Assembly (NCBI RefSeq): GCF_014844035.1
Contig: NZ_CP062159.1
Location: 1,674,001 to 1,738,000 of the forward strand
Direction of reading: 5' to 3'
From: Flavobacterium sp. MDT1-60
GTDB lineage: Bacteria > Bacteroidota > Bacteroidia > Flavobacteriales > Flavobacteriaceae
DNA length: 64,000 nucleotides
Shown here: positions 25,146-33,522 of the stretch, in pieces
How the letters are laid out: each line of letters starts with the position of its first letter
How positions within the stretch are numbered: the first letter of the stretch is position 1
The notes under the pieces: model-generated
The model's database searches: none
What the model saw: the letters and a program-made list of their open reading frames with translations, nothing else
Told to the model about the DNA's origin: nothing
Program-made: the position numbers and the translations under genes

Positions 25146-25715
25146 ATGAAAAGAACTACATTATTAATCCTGCTTTTTTCAGCATTTTCTTTATTTGCTC
25201 AGGAAAAATTTACAACCACTACCGGAACTGTGAATTTTGAAGCTTCTGTGCCTTTATTTGAGGAAATAAAAGCTGTAAATAGATCTGTTGCGATTGTTTT
25301 GGAACCTAAAACAAGCGTTTTCATCTGCACTGTTATTGTCAAAGATTTTCGTTTTAAACTGGACTTGATGCAAGAACATTTTAACGACAATTATATGGAA
25401 AGTAATCGCTATCCTAAAGCGGTTTTTAAAGGTAAAATTGCCAAATTTGATTTGAAAGATATTAATGAAATTGAAAAAGAATATACGATAAAGGGTAAAT
25501 TGACCGTTCGCGGAAAATCGAGAGAAATTGAAGTGAAAGCTTTTTTAAAAAAAGTAAATGAGGGAATCCAGATTCATTCTGATTTTCCAATTGCGTTTTC
25601 TGATTTTAATATTCAAATCCCTAATAGAATAGCCGAGAAAATTTCACAAACGGCCAATACTGATTTAATTGGTGTGATACGAAACGAAGATGCTTTCCTG
25701 GTGACCTTGAAATAA
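25146..25715 (+). CDS. YceI-like secreted lipid-binding protein
   Basis: A 189-residue protein with a signal peptide (TLLILLFSAFSLFAQ). The YceI-type barrel follows: TGTVNFEASVPLFEEIKAVN, LMQEHFNDNYMESNRYPKAVFKG, YTIKGKLTVRGKSREIEVKA and FPIAFSDFNIQIPN. YceI proteins bind polyisoprenoid or fatty lipids in the periplasm. The ATG at 25146 fits the signal peptide; a TTG 12 bp upstream is less likely. It is convergent with the TIGR01777 gene, with only 2 bp between them. Confidence 0.85.
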   Translation: MKRTTLLILLFSAFSLFAQEKFTTTTGTVNFEASVPLFEEIKAVNRSVAIVLEPKTSVFICTVIVKDFRFKLDLMQEHFNDNYMESNRYPKAVFKGKIAKFDLKDINEIEKEYTIKGKLTVRGKSREIEVKAFLKKVNEGIQIHSDFPIAFSDFNIQIPNRIAEKISQTANTDLIGVIRNEDAFLVTLK

Positions 25716-25717
25716 AA

Positions 25718-26629
25718 TCAGGACAAGCTGGTAGAGAGTGTTGCTTCAATATCTGTATATTGAAATTCAAAACCTGCTTTTTGTATTTTTTCAGAAGAAA
25801 CTCTTTGCCCTTCTAAAACAGCAATGCTCATTTCACCTAATCCAAGTTTGATTAAAAACGGCGGTATATTTGGAAGCCAAATGCTATATCCGTACAAATG
25901 CGCCAGAATTCTTGAAAGGGTTGCATTTGTTGTATTGTCGGTAATAGTGGCATTGTACGCACCCTGCATTTCAGCATCAACTAATGCTTTCAAATAAATC
26001 TGAGATAAATCTTCTACATGAATCCATGGTAAATATTGTTTTCCGGAACCTAAAATGGCACCAAATCCGGCTTTAAAACTTGGCGTTATTTTTTTGAGAA
26101 AGCCTTCATCTTTTCCCAAAACAATTCCTGTCCTTATTTTGACTGTCCTTATTCCCAATAAAGTAATTTGATCGGCAGTATTTTCCCATTTTTGGCAGGT
26201 TGTTCCTAAAAAGTCATTTGCCGGAGGTGTGTTTTCGGTGCAAATTTCCTGACTTGTATTAGCCCCATAAATTCCAACGGCAGAGGCTGAAATAAAAGCG
26301 TCCAAAGTTTTATTGTTTTCCTTTAAAATAGAAAAGATAAGTTCGATAGGTTTAATACGGCTTTCTAAAATTGCTTTTTTACGTTTTTTAGTCCAACGTT
26401 TTTCTACAATTCCTTCACCAGCCAAATGAATAATATAATCCGCATTCAGTATGGCTTCTTTCTCAATAAAATTATCTTTTAAATTCCATTTATAGTAAGT
26501 AATAGATGGCGTATTTTTTCTTGGATAACGGCTTAAAATAGATACAGAAAAACCACTGTCAATAAGTACATCTGTAAGATGTTTACCAATAAATCCAGTT
26601 CCTCCGGTTAGTAAAACATTTTTAGCCAT
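25718..26629 (-). CDS. TIGR01777 family NAD(P)-dependent epimerase-like protein
   Basis: A 303-residue extended SDR. The Rossmann motif is LLTGGTGFIGKHL (residues 5-17). Further marks are ADYIIHLAGEGI, SASAVGIYG with the family Tyr, and a C-terminal DUF1731 segment (LPNIPPFLIKLGLGEMSIAVLEGQRVSSEKI). This is the YfcH/SulA-like group, whose substrates are unknown. It is divergent from the TetR-type regulator at 26726, with a 96-bp shared promoter region. Confidence 0.92.
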   Translation of the reverse strand: MAKNVLLTGGTGFIGKHLTDVLIDSGFSVSILSRYPRKNTPSITYYKWNLKDNFIEKEAILNADYIIHLAGEGIVEKRWTKKRKKAILESRIKPIELIFSILKENNKTLDAFISASAVGIYGANTSQEICTENTPPANDFLGTTCQKWENTADQITLLGIRTVKIRTGIVLGKDEGFLKKITPSFKAGFGAILGSGKQYLPWIHVEDLSQIYLKALVDAEMQGAYNATITDNTTNATLSRILAHLYGYSIWLPNIPPFLIKLGLGEMSIAVLEGQRVSSEKIQKAGFEFQYTDIEATLSTSLS

Positions 26630-26725
26630 GATATTATAATATATTTAACAGTGCATCCTGTTTAAGCATAAGTAAAGATACTTAAACATTGCTTACCTTT
26701 AGGACAAATTCTAAATTTAAATGAG

Positions 26726-27388
26726 ATGGCCACTAAAAAGAAGATAATCAGCAAAGAAGATATTGTTTCAATGTACATGAGTGAAGTTTTAGAAAAGGGA
26801 CAAAAACCAAAATCAGTTTATCATTTTACAAAAGAAAATGATTTTACAGAAGCGGAATTTTATGCCTTTTTTGGAACGTTGGAAGGTTTAGAAAAAGAAA
26901 TTTTCAGACTCTTTTTAGTCAATACAATTGATGTACTTCATAAAAATTCAGATTATCAGGAATACGATATGAAGAATAAAATGTTGAGTTTTTATTTCAC
27001 TTTCTTCGAGGTTTTGACAGCCAACAGAAGTTATGTTTTACAATCGTTGAAACTCGACAGAAATCCATTGAAAAATTTAGTGCAACTGACCTCTCTTCGT
27101 GAATCGTTTAAAGAGTATGTTTCTGAAATCCTGACAGACGATTACAGACTTGAGCAGGAGAAATTTCAAAAATTCCAGGAAAAAGGAATTCAGGAGTCAG
27201 CTTGGTTACAATTAATGATGACGATAAAATTCTGGATGGATGATGAATCTGCAGCTTTTGAGAAAACAGATATTTTTATCGAAAAATCAGTTAATGCTTC
27301 ATTTGAATTAATGAATGTTGCGCCACTAAATCATTTGATAGATTTTGGAAAATTTCTATTCAAAGAAAAAATATACAGCAAACAATGA
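26726..27388 (+). CDS. TetR/AcrR-like transcriptional regulator
   Basis: A 220-residue all-helical protein. The N terminus (ISKEDIVSMYMSEVLEKG...SVYHFTKENDFTEAEFYAFFGTLEGLEKEIF) has the spacing of a TetR helix-turn-helix, with YxFF in place of the common YxHF. The rest (140 residues) would be the ligand and dimer domain. The stop overlaps the start of the ABC1 kinase gene by 4 bp, so it probably controls and is co-translated with that kinase. The TetR assignment is by fold pattern and neighbour, not by a strong motif. Confidence 0.75.
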   Translation: MATKKKIISKEDIVSMYMSEVLEKGQKPKSVYHFTKENDFTEAEFYAFFGTLEGLEKEIFRLFLVNTIDVLHKNSDYQEYDMKNKMLSFYFTFFEVLTANRSYVLQSLKLDRNPLKNLVQLTSLRESFKEYVSEILTDDYRLEQEKFQKFQEKGIQESAWLQLMMTIKFWMDDESAAFEKTDIFIEKSVNASFELMNVAPLNHLIDFGKFLFKEKIYSKQ

Positions 27389-28689
27389 AAACAATCGATT
27401 ATATACCAACATCAAAAATAGAAAGAGCCAGCAAATTGGTGCAAACCGGTGCAAAAGTAGGAGTGAACTACATAAAGCATTATGCTGAAAAAATGGTGAA
27501 TTCTGATTTGACACGTGATAAACTCAATGAAAATAATGCCGAAGATATTTACGATGGATTAAAAAGCCTGAAAGGCAGCGCACTAAAAGTAGCCCAGATG
27601 CTAAGCATGGACAAAAACTTTTTGCCTCAGGCCTATGTCGAGAAATTCTCATTATCACAATTTTCTGTTCCACCACTTTCGGCTCCGTTGGTTTTAAAGA
27701 CATTTAAAACGAATTTCGGAAAAACACCTTATGAGATTTTTGATGAATTCAATGCTAACTCAGTAAATGCAGCTAGTATTGGACAAGTGCATTTGGCAAA
27801 GAAAAACGATAAAAAATTAGCGGTTAAAATTCAATATCCGGGAGTTGCTAATAGTATTTCTTCAGATTTGGCTTTGGTAAAACCCATCGCAATCAGAATG
27901 TTTAATCTACAGGGAAAAGATTCGGATAAATATTTTAAGGAAGTTGAAGATAAATTGATAGAAGAAACCAATTATTTATTAGAATTAAAACAAAGTCAGG
28001 AAGTAGTTAAAGCCTGCAGTAAAATTGAAAATATAATTTTTCCGAATTATTATCCTGAGTTTTCATCAGAGAAAATCATCACGATGGACTGGATGACCGG
28101 AATTCATCTTTCTGAATTTACGGCCAAGAATACAGATCGTGAAGTTGGCGATAAAATAGGTCAGGCACTTTGGGATTTTTATATGTACCAGATTCATGTT
28201 TTGCGAAAAGTCCATGCTGATCCGCATCCCGGAAATTTTTTAGTGGATGATCAAAATCAATTAATTGCATTGGATTTTGGTTGTATGAAACAAATTCCGA
28301 ATGAGTTTTACGAGCCTTATTTTGAATTAATTAATAAAAATGTAATTACAGATCAAACGCTTTTTAATCAGAAATTATTCGAATTGGAAATTCTTCGTCC
28401 AGACGATTCCCCTTCAGAAATTGAGTATTTTACAGATATGTTTCATGATTTGCTGTCACTTTTCACAAAACCATTTCAAAATGAAACTTTCGATTTTGCC
28501 GATGAAACTTTTTTCGAAAGCATTGCCAAATTAGGTGAACGTTTCTCAAACGATACCAACCTCAAAAAAATGAACGGAAATCGCGGTTCTAAGCACTTTA
28601 TTTACATGAATCGAACTTTCTTTGGTTTGTACAATTTAATGTTTGATTTGAAAGCGAAAATTGTGGTGACGAATTATTTGAAATACTAG
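27385..28689 (+). CDS. ABC1/UbiB (AarF) family atypical kinase
   Basis: A 434-residue protein of the UbiB family. It has a KxGQ-like segment (LKGSALKVAQMLSMDKN), the Ala-rich loop (AASIGQVHLAKKNDKKLAVKIQYPGV with the ion-pair Lys), the catalytic loop (VHADPHPGNFLVDD) and DFG (ALDFGCMKQIP). UbiB-type proteins support quinone and isoprenoid lipid handling through an unusual ATPase or kinase activity. No membrane helix pair is obvious at the C terminus. Neighbours are a TetR regulator (4-bp overlap) and, convergently, photolyase and carotenoid genes, so a link to isoprenoid or pigment metabolism is plausible. Confidence 0.9.
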   Translation: MKTIDYIPTSKIERASKLVQTGAKVGVNYIKHYAEKMVNSDLTRDKLNENNAEDIYDGLKSLKGSALKVAQMLSMDKNFLPQAYVEKFSLSQFSVPPLSAPLVLKTFKTNFGKTPYEIFDEFNANSVNAASIGQVHLAKKNDKKLAVKIQYPGVANSISSDLALVKPIAIRMFNLQGKDSDKYFKEVEDKLIEETNYLLELKQSQEVVKACSKIENIIFPNYYPEFSSEKIITMDWMTGIHLSEFTAKNTDREVGDKIGQALWDFYMYQIHVLRKVHADPHPGNFLVDDQNQLIALDFGCMKQIPNEFYEPYFELINKNVITDQTLFNQKLFELEILRPDDSPSEIEYFTDMFHDLLSLFTKPFQNETFDFADETFFESIAKLGERFSNDTNLKKMNGNRGSKHFIYMNRTFFGLYNLMFDLKAKIVVTNYLKY

Positions 28690-28692
28690 ACT

Positions 28693-28782
28693 GGAAAATT
28701 CCAATATAAAAATTCCAAATTCCAATTGTAACGAAACAATACTAATACTAATACTTGGAATTTGGAATTTAAAATTTGGAAT
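28693..28782. repeat. Dispersed AATTCCAA-type intergenic repeat with perfect 16-bp inverted arms
   Basis: Arms at 28710-28725 and 28755-28770 are perfectly complementary (AAATTCCAAATTCCAA / TTGGAATTTGGAATTT), with a 29-base loop. It lies between convergent genes and belongs to the family also seen at 7694-7806 and 42386-42553. Confidence 0.75.
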
Positions 28783-30078
28783 TTATTTAATGATTCCCTT
28801 CTTATAAGTTACAATCGCTCTGTCCCTCGCAAAAGCGTGATCAATCATTGGTTCGTTGTAACCCAAATCAAATTCAGGAATCCATTTTCGAATGTAGATT
28901 CCTTTTTCATCAAATTTCTTTTGTTGAATTTCGGGATTAAAGACTCTGAAATAGGGTGCGGCGTCACAGCCTGTTCCGGCGGCCCATTGCCAGTTTCCAA
29001 CGTTCGAAGCCAATTCAAAATCTAATAATTTTTCTGCAAAATAAGCTTCACCCCATTGCCAGTTAATGAGCAAATGCTTGCATAAAAAACTGGCTACAAC
29101 CATACGAACGCGATTGTGCATATAGCCGGTTTCATTAAGTTGTCTCATTCCGGCATCAACCATTGGGTAACCAGTGGTTCCGGAACACCAGCGTTTAAAG
29201 TCATCTTCATTATTCCTCCACTGAATGCCATCGTAAGCTGATTTAAAATTGTGATTCACAACATTCGGAAAACTGAAAAGGATCTGAATAAAAAATTCCC
29301 TCCAAATCAATTCGCTTAAAAATGTTTGATTTTTTCGATTGGCCCAATTCACCAATTTTCGAATACTTACAGTTCCAAAACGTAAATGAGGTGAAAGATA
29401 AGAAGTGCTGTCTAAAGCAGGGAAATCTCTGGTTTCTTTGTAATTGGTAATTTGTGTTAAGTTATGAGGAAGCACTTTTATTGTACTCTTTTCAAAACCG
29501 ATTGCTGTTAATTCCGGAAATGGAAATTGATTTGCAGCAAAATTACTAAGGAGTGATTCTGAATCATATTCTGATAAGCCACCTGAAAGATGGTATTTTT
29601 CCAGCCATTTGTTTTTATACGGCGTGTAAATGGTATAGGGAAGTCCGTCTGCTTTTGTGATTTCTTTTTCTTCAAAAATGACATGATCTTTAAAGAAAAG
29701 GGATTCTATATTATTATCTTTTAAAAGTGATGAAATCGCTAAATCTCTATTTATCGCAAAAGGTTCATAATCTTTGTTGAAGAAAACTTGTTGAATATCA
29801 TATTCATCTAAAAGTGATTTCCAAACTTCAATAGTTTTTCCTTTTTTGATTAAAATCGAAGAATCAATCGTATGAAGCTGTTCATTTATTTTTTGAAGCG
29901 AGTCATAAATAAAACTTACTCTGGCATCATTTTTAGGAAGATTCTCTAGAATATCATCATCAAAAATAAATAGCGGAATTACGGGAAAATCTGATTGTAA
30001 AGCGTGAAATAATCCGGTATTGTCTTCTAAGCGCAAATCGCGTCTAAACCAGAAAAGGGTGACTTTTTGTTTTGCCAT
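28783..30078 (-). CDS. phr: Deoxyribodipyrimidine photolyase / cryptochrome family
   Basis: A 431-residue protein. The N-terminal alpha/beta domain (LFWFRRDLRLEDNTGL) can bind an antenna chromophore. The FAD domain shows HLRFGTVSIRKL, WREFFIQILFSFPNV, FKRWCSGTTGYPMVDAGMRQLNETGYMHNRVRM and NWQWAAGTGCDAAPYFRVFNP. This is the class I CPD photolyase pattern, including the electron-transfer Trp residues. It repairs UV dimers using light. It is the last gene of the minus-strand crt cluster (94 bp after the SRPBCC gene) and is probably light-induced with it. A cryptochrome role cannot be excluded. Confidence 0.92.
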   Translation of the reverse strand: MAKQKVTLFWFRRDLRLEDNTGLFHALQSDFPVIPLFIFDDDILENLPKNDARVSFIYDSLQKINEQLHTIDSSILIKKGKTIEVWKSLLDEYDIQQVFFNKDYEPFAINRDLAISSLLKDNNIESLFFKDHVIFEEKEITKADGLPYTIYTPYKNKWLEKYHLSGGLSEYDSESLLSNFAANQFPFPELTAIGFEKSTIKVLPHNLTQITNYKETRDFPALDSTSYLSPHLRFGTVSIRKLVNWANRKNQTFLSELIWREFFIQILFSFPNVVNHNFKSAYDGIQWRNNEDDFKRWCSGTTGYPMVDAGMRQLNETGYMHNRVRMVVASFLCKHLLINWQWGEAYFAEKLLDFELASNVGNWQWAAGTGCDAAPYFRVFNPEIQQKKFDEKGIYIRKWIPEFDLGYNEPMIDHAFARDRAIVTYKKGIIK

Positions 30079-30100
30079 TATTTAAAATTCTGCGTTGAGG

Positions 30101-30165
30101 TTTTTTGCCACAGATTTCGAAGATTTATAAAGGATTTCTAATCTGTGTTGATCTGTGGCAAAAAA
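30101..30165. repeat. Inverted repeat with CCACAGAT arms
   Basis: 15-bp perfect arms (TTTTTTGCCACAGAT at 30101-30115 and its complement at 30151-30165) enclose a 35-base loop containing internal copies of ATCTGTG. The same arm words occur at 47429-47489. It lies between the SRPBCC and photolyase genes. Confidence 0.75.
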
Positions 30166-30172
30166 TATTTTT

Positions 30173-30640
30173 TTAATATACTTTTGAATTAAACAATTCT
30201 TCAATTTTATTATGGCGATAATCAAAAATGGTTTTCAGTTTGCTTTTTACAACCAGCCTATTCATTATTCTGCCTAAATATCCTAACGGTAAGGCATAAT
30301 GTACGATATCAACCATTTTTGTTCCATCTTCTGTAGCTTCAAAAAAGTGTTTGTGATGCCATAAAGCATAAGGTCCAAAACGCTGTTCGTCTATGAAATA
30401 TCTATTTTCTTTGCAAACTGTAATGATCGTAACCCAATTGATTTTAATTCCTAAAAGAGGTTTTAAAGTATACGTAATAATTTGTCCGGGATACATTCGT
30501 TTACCGTCAAAATCCTGAATTTCAAAACTCATATTATCGAGTGTGATTGTGTGAAGATTTTTTGGGCTTGAAAAGAAATCCCAGCATTCTTCAACGCTGG
30601 CATTTACATGTTGAACGGTTTCTATTTTGTATACTTTCAT
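30173..30640 (-). CDS. SRPBCC family ligand-binding protein in the crt cluster
   Basis: A 155-residue START-like (SRPBCC) protein. It begins VYKIETVQHVNASVEECWDFFSSPKNLHTIT, typical of the polyketide-cyclase and cell-division-inhibitor-like group. It continues with YTLKPLLGIKINWVTIITVCKENRYFIDEQRFGPYALWHHKHFFEA and ends with a conserved helix. It has a hydrophobic pocket and no catalytic motif. It lies 7 bp after crtZ, and homologues often accompany carotenoid or photolyase genes in Bacteroidota, so binding of a pigment or its precursor is possible. Confidence 0.82.
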   Translation of the reverse strand: MKVYKIETVQHVNASVEECWDFFSSPKNLHTITLDNMSFEIQDFDGKRMYPGQIITYTLKPLLGIKINWVTIITVCKENRYFIDEQRFGPYALWHHKHFFEATEDGTKMVDIVHYALPLGYLGRIMNRLVVKSKLKTIFDYRHNKIEELFNSKVY

Positions 30641-30647
30641 AAATCAC

Positions 30648-31088
30648 TTACATTTTATAATATTTAAAAGGAACAAATAACATTCCGAAACATTCTCCTT
30701 CTTCTTTCCCCAAATGTTTATGGTGAATTTTATGCGCTTTTCGTAACCCGATGAGGTATTTGTTTTTGGTGTTTTTAAACCATTTAAAGCGCTGATGAAT
30801 CAAAACATCATGAATTAAAAAATAGCAAATGCCATATAATGTTACGCCACAGGCAATGAAAAACAAATAATTGAATTCGCCCTGAACGCCAAAATAAAAA
30901 AGGACAATACTCGGAATGGCAAAAATGACAAAGAAAATGTCGTTGCGCTCAAAAGCATGTTCGTATTTAGGTTGGTGATGATCTGCGTGAAAATACCACA
31001 TTAATCCGTGCATCACATATTTGTGTGTAAGCCAGGTAACACATTCCATGAACAGAAAAACACCGAAAAAGATTAAGAAAGAAATCAT
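30648..31088 (-). CDS. crtZ: Beta-carotene hydroxylase CrtZ
   Basis: A 146-residue membrane di-iron hydroxylase. The His clusters HKYVMHG, HADHH, HDVLIH and HKIHHKH are all present, as required for the fatty-acid-hydroxylase fold of CrtZ. Four membrane segments surround them. It hydroxylates the beta-ionone rings of beta-carotene to give zeaxanthin, the yellow pigment of flavobacteria. It sits 85 bp after crtB and 7 bp before the SRPBCC gene. Its substrate needs a lycopene cyclase, which is not in this window. Confidence 0.92.
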   Translation of the reverse strand: MISFLIFFGVFLFMECVTWLTHKYVMHGLMWYFHADHHQPKYEHAFERNDIFFVIFAIPSIVLFYFGVQGEFNYLFFIACGVTLYGICYFLIHDVLIHQRFKWFKNTKNKYLIGLRKAHKIHHKHLGKEEGECFGMLFVPFKYYKM

Positions 31089-31173
31089 TTTTGTATTTGT
31101 TGAAATATTAAAGTTGCAATTTAAATGAGTGAAAATTTAGCTTAAAAATATAAAAGATTAACTCTATAAATTA

Positions 31174-32013
31174 TCAGACTAGTTTTAGTTTGTAAGTTAC
31201 AAAAGATTGGGCTAAAAGTCCCGCTTTTGTGTAATTTGAAACCCTGATCCTCGAATTTCCAATTTCATAATAAGGTGTGTTTTTTAGTTTCTTAAGTAGT
31301 TTTTTATAATAAATGTAAGCAGTATAGACGCCAAATTTTGCTTCGATTGGAAGTTTTACAATTCCCTGATAGGCAATTTTAAAATCTTCTTCGATTTCTT
31401 TGATGATGGTCGTTTTAACATTTTCATCAAAAGATTTTAAGTCAACTCCCGGAAAATAGTTTCGGTTTAAAACTAAATTATCCTCTTTTAAATCGCGTAA
31501 AAAATTTACTTTCTGAAAAGCAGATCCCAGACGCATTGCTTCACTTTTAAGCTGATCGTATTTTTGATTATTTCCTTTAACAAAAACCTTTAAACACATT
31601 AAGCCTACAACATCAGCAGAACCGTAAATGTAATCTTCGTATTCTGTTTGAGTATTATAGGTCGATTTTACGAGATCAAGTTTCATACTTTTTAAAAAGT
31701 CCTGAACTAAATCGTCAGTGATATTATATTGTTTTATCGTATGCTGAAAAGAGTTGAGAATAGGGTTGAGGCTGATTCCTATTTCCATGGCTTTGTAATA
31801 TTCTTTTTCAAAATCATTGATGAGGTTTTCTTTGTCGTAATCGTGAAAAGAATCGACGATTTCGTCGGCAAAACGTACAAAACCATAAATGCTGTAAATG
31901 CCATCCCGTATACTTGGAGAAAGCATTTTTACTGCAAGCGAAAAAGAAGTGCTGTAGCTTTGGGTGACCAATTTACTGCATTTTATAGAAACGGTATCAA
32001 ATAGTGTTTTCAT
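31174..32013 (-). CDS. crtB: Phytoene synthase CrtB
   Basis: A 279-residue squalene/phytoene synthase. It has the two Asp-rich motifs (YGFVRFADEIVDSFHDYD and LRDLKEDNLVLNRNYFP), plus SYSTSFSLAVKML near the N terminus and YGSADVVGLMCLKVF. It condenses two geranylgeranyl-diphosphates into phytoene. It is 4 bp downstream of crtI, so the two are translated together. The length is normal and the catalytic residues are present. Confidence 0.95.
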   Translation of the reverse strand: MKTLFDTVSIKCSKLVTQSYSTSFSLAVKMLSPSIRDGIYSIYGFVRFADEIVDSFHDYDKENLINDFEKEYYKAMEIGISLNPILNSFQHTIKQYNITDDLVQDFLKSMKLDLVKSTYNTQTEYEDYIYGSADVVGLMCLKVFVKGNNQKYDQLKSEAMRLGSAFQKVNFLRDLKEDNLVLNRNYFPGVDLKSFDENVKTTIIKEIEEDFKIAYQGIVKLPIEAKFGVYTAYIYYKKLLKKLKNTPYYEIGNSRIRVSNYTKAGLLAQSFVTYKLKLV

Positions 32014-32017
32014 CTTT

Positions 32018-33484
32018 TTACGATCTTAGAGATTTTTGAATTAACTCAGCTACTAATTTTCCAGAAATTAAGGCAGGCGGAACTCCCGGACCAGGAACAG
32101 TTAGTTGTCCTGTAAAATATAAATTACGAACTTTTTTGCTTTTTAGTTTCGGCCTTAAAAAAGCAGTTTGTAAAAGTGTGTTGGCCATTCCGTAAGCATT
32201 TCCTTTATATGCGTTATAATCTGTTACAAAGTCGTTTTTGCAAAAGGATCTTTTAAAAATAATATTATTTCTAATTTCTTGTTGGGTAAGTTGCTCAAAA
32301 CGAGCGATTATCTTTTCGAAATATTCTTCGCGAAGTTCTTCCGTATCTTTAATTTCCGGCGCAAGCGGAATAAGAAAAAATGCGCTTTCCATTCCTTCCG
32401 GCGCTGCGGTTTTATCTGTTTTCGATGGGAAATTGGCGTAAAATAAAGGTTCGTCAGGCCATTTCGGTTCATCGTAAATATCGGCTGCGTGTTGGTTGAA
32501 ATCCACATCAAAAAACAAAGCGTGATGTGTAATGTTCTCTATTTTTTTATTGAAGCCAACGAAAAACAAAAGAGATGAAGGTGCAAAAACACGACTTTCC
32601 CAATATTTTTCTGAATAACTGCGATGCGTTTCATCGAGTAAGGTTTCAGTATGCTGATAATCGGCACCGCTTAAAATGATGTCGGCTTTTATTGTCTTTC
32701 CGTTAATTATGATTCCGGTTGCAGTTTTGTTTTCAACTATAATTTTTTCAATAGATGAATTGGTTTCAATCGTAACTCCCAGTTCAATTGCTAGTTTCTC
32801 GATTCCACGAATCACATCAAACATTCCGGTTTTCGGATGCCAGGTTCCTAAGCCGAAATCGGCATAATTCATAAAATTATAAAAAGAAGGCGTATTAGAT
32901 GGTTTAGCACCCAGAAATAGAACTGGAAATTCGAGGATCTGAATTAGCTTCTGATTTTTAAATTTCTTTCGGATATCAGCACTTACATTGCCAAAAAACT
33001 GATTTAGTTTTAATGCAGTTTGTGGAGTGATTAATTCTAATGGAGAAATACCAGGGCGATAAACCAAATCTTTAATTGCAATATCATAATTGCTTTTGGC
33101 CTGTTTGATAAAGGTTTCCAATTTTTTACCGCTTCCTTTTTCAATTTTCTCAAAAGTGATTTTTATTTCTTCGAGATTATCATAAATATTGATGAAATCA
33201 TTTGCACCAAAATAAACCCTATAAGCCGGATTTAGTTTGATGAGCTCATAATAATCAGAGGTTTTTTTGTTGAAATCAGAAAAGAAACGTTCAAAAACAT
33301 CGGGCATCCAGTACCAACTTGGCCCCATATCAAAGGTAAAACCATCTTTTTTAAATTGTCTGGCTCTTCCGCCAATAAATTCGTTTTTTTCATAAATAGT
33401 TACCTGGTTTCCTTGCTGTGACAGGTAACATGAAGCGGCTAAAGAGGAGAAGCCTGAACCTATTATTGTGATAGTTTTTTTCAT
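32018..33484 (-). CDS. crtI: Phytoene desaturase CrtI
   Basis: A 488-residue FAD-dependent desaturase. The dinucleotide motif is ITIIGSGFSSLAASCYLSQQG (residues 4-24), followed by YEKNEFIGGRARQF and FDMGPSWYWMPDVFE. The C-terminal carotenoid-oxidoreductase signature is NLYFTGQLTVPGPGVPPALISGKL. It converts phytoene to lycopene. It lies 38 bp after the MerR photoregulator and 4 bp before crtB, making it the first biosynthetic gene of the operon. All core motifs are intact. Confidence 0.95.
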   Translation of the reverse strand: MKKTITIIGSGFSSLAASCYLSQQGNQVTIYEKNEFIGGRARQFKKDGFTFDMGPSWYWMPDVFERFFSDFNKKTSDYYELIKLNPAYRVYFGANDFINIYDNLEEIKITFEKIEKGSGKKLETFIKQAKSNYDIAIKDLVYRPGISPLELITPQTALKLNQFFGNVSADIRKKFKNQKLIQILEFPVLFLGAKPSNTPSFYNFMNYADFGLGTWHPKTGMFDVIRGIEKLAIELGVTIETNSSIEKIIVENKTATGIIINGKTIKADIILSGADYQHTETLLDETHRSYSEKYWESRVFAPSSLLFFVGFNKKIENITHHALFFDVDFNQHAADIYDEPKWPDEPLFYANFPSKTDKTAAPEGMESAFFLIPLAPEIKDTEELREEYFEKIIARFEQLTQQEIRNNIIFKRSFCKNDFVTDYNAYKGNAYGMANTLLQTAFLRPKLKSKKVRNLYFTGQLTVPGPGVPPALISGKLVAELIQKSLRS

Positions 33485-33522
33485 TTGTTTAACAAATGTA
33501 CAAAAACTTTAAACAAAATGAA

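Noticed and set aside
28783..33484. Complete zeaxanthin pathway
   Set aside because: Lycopene cyclase and GGPP synthase are not in the window.
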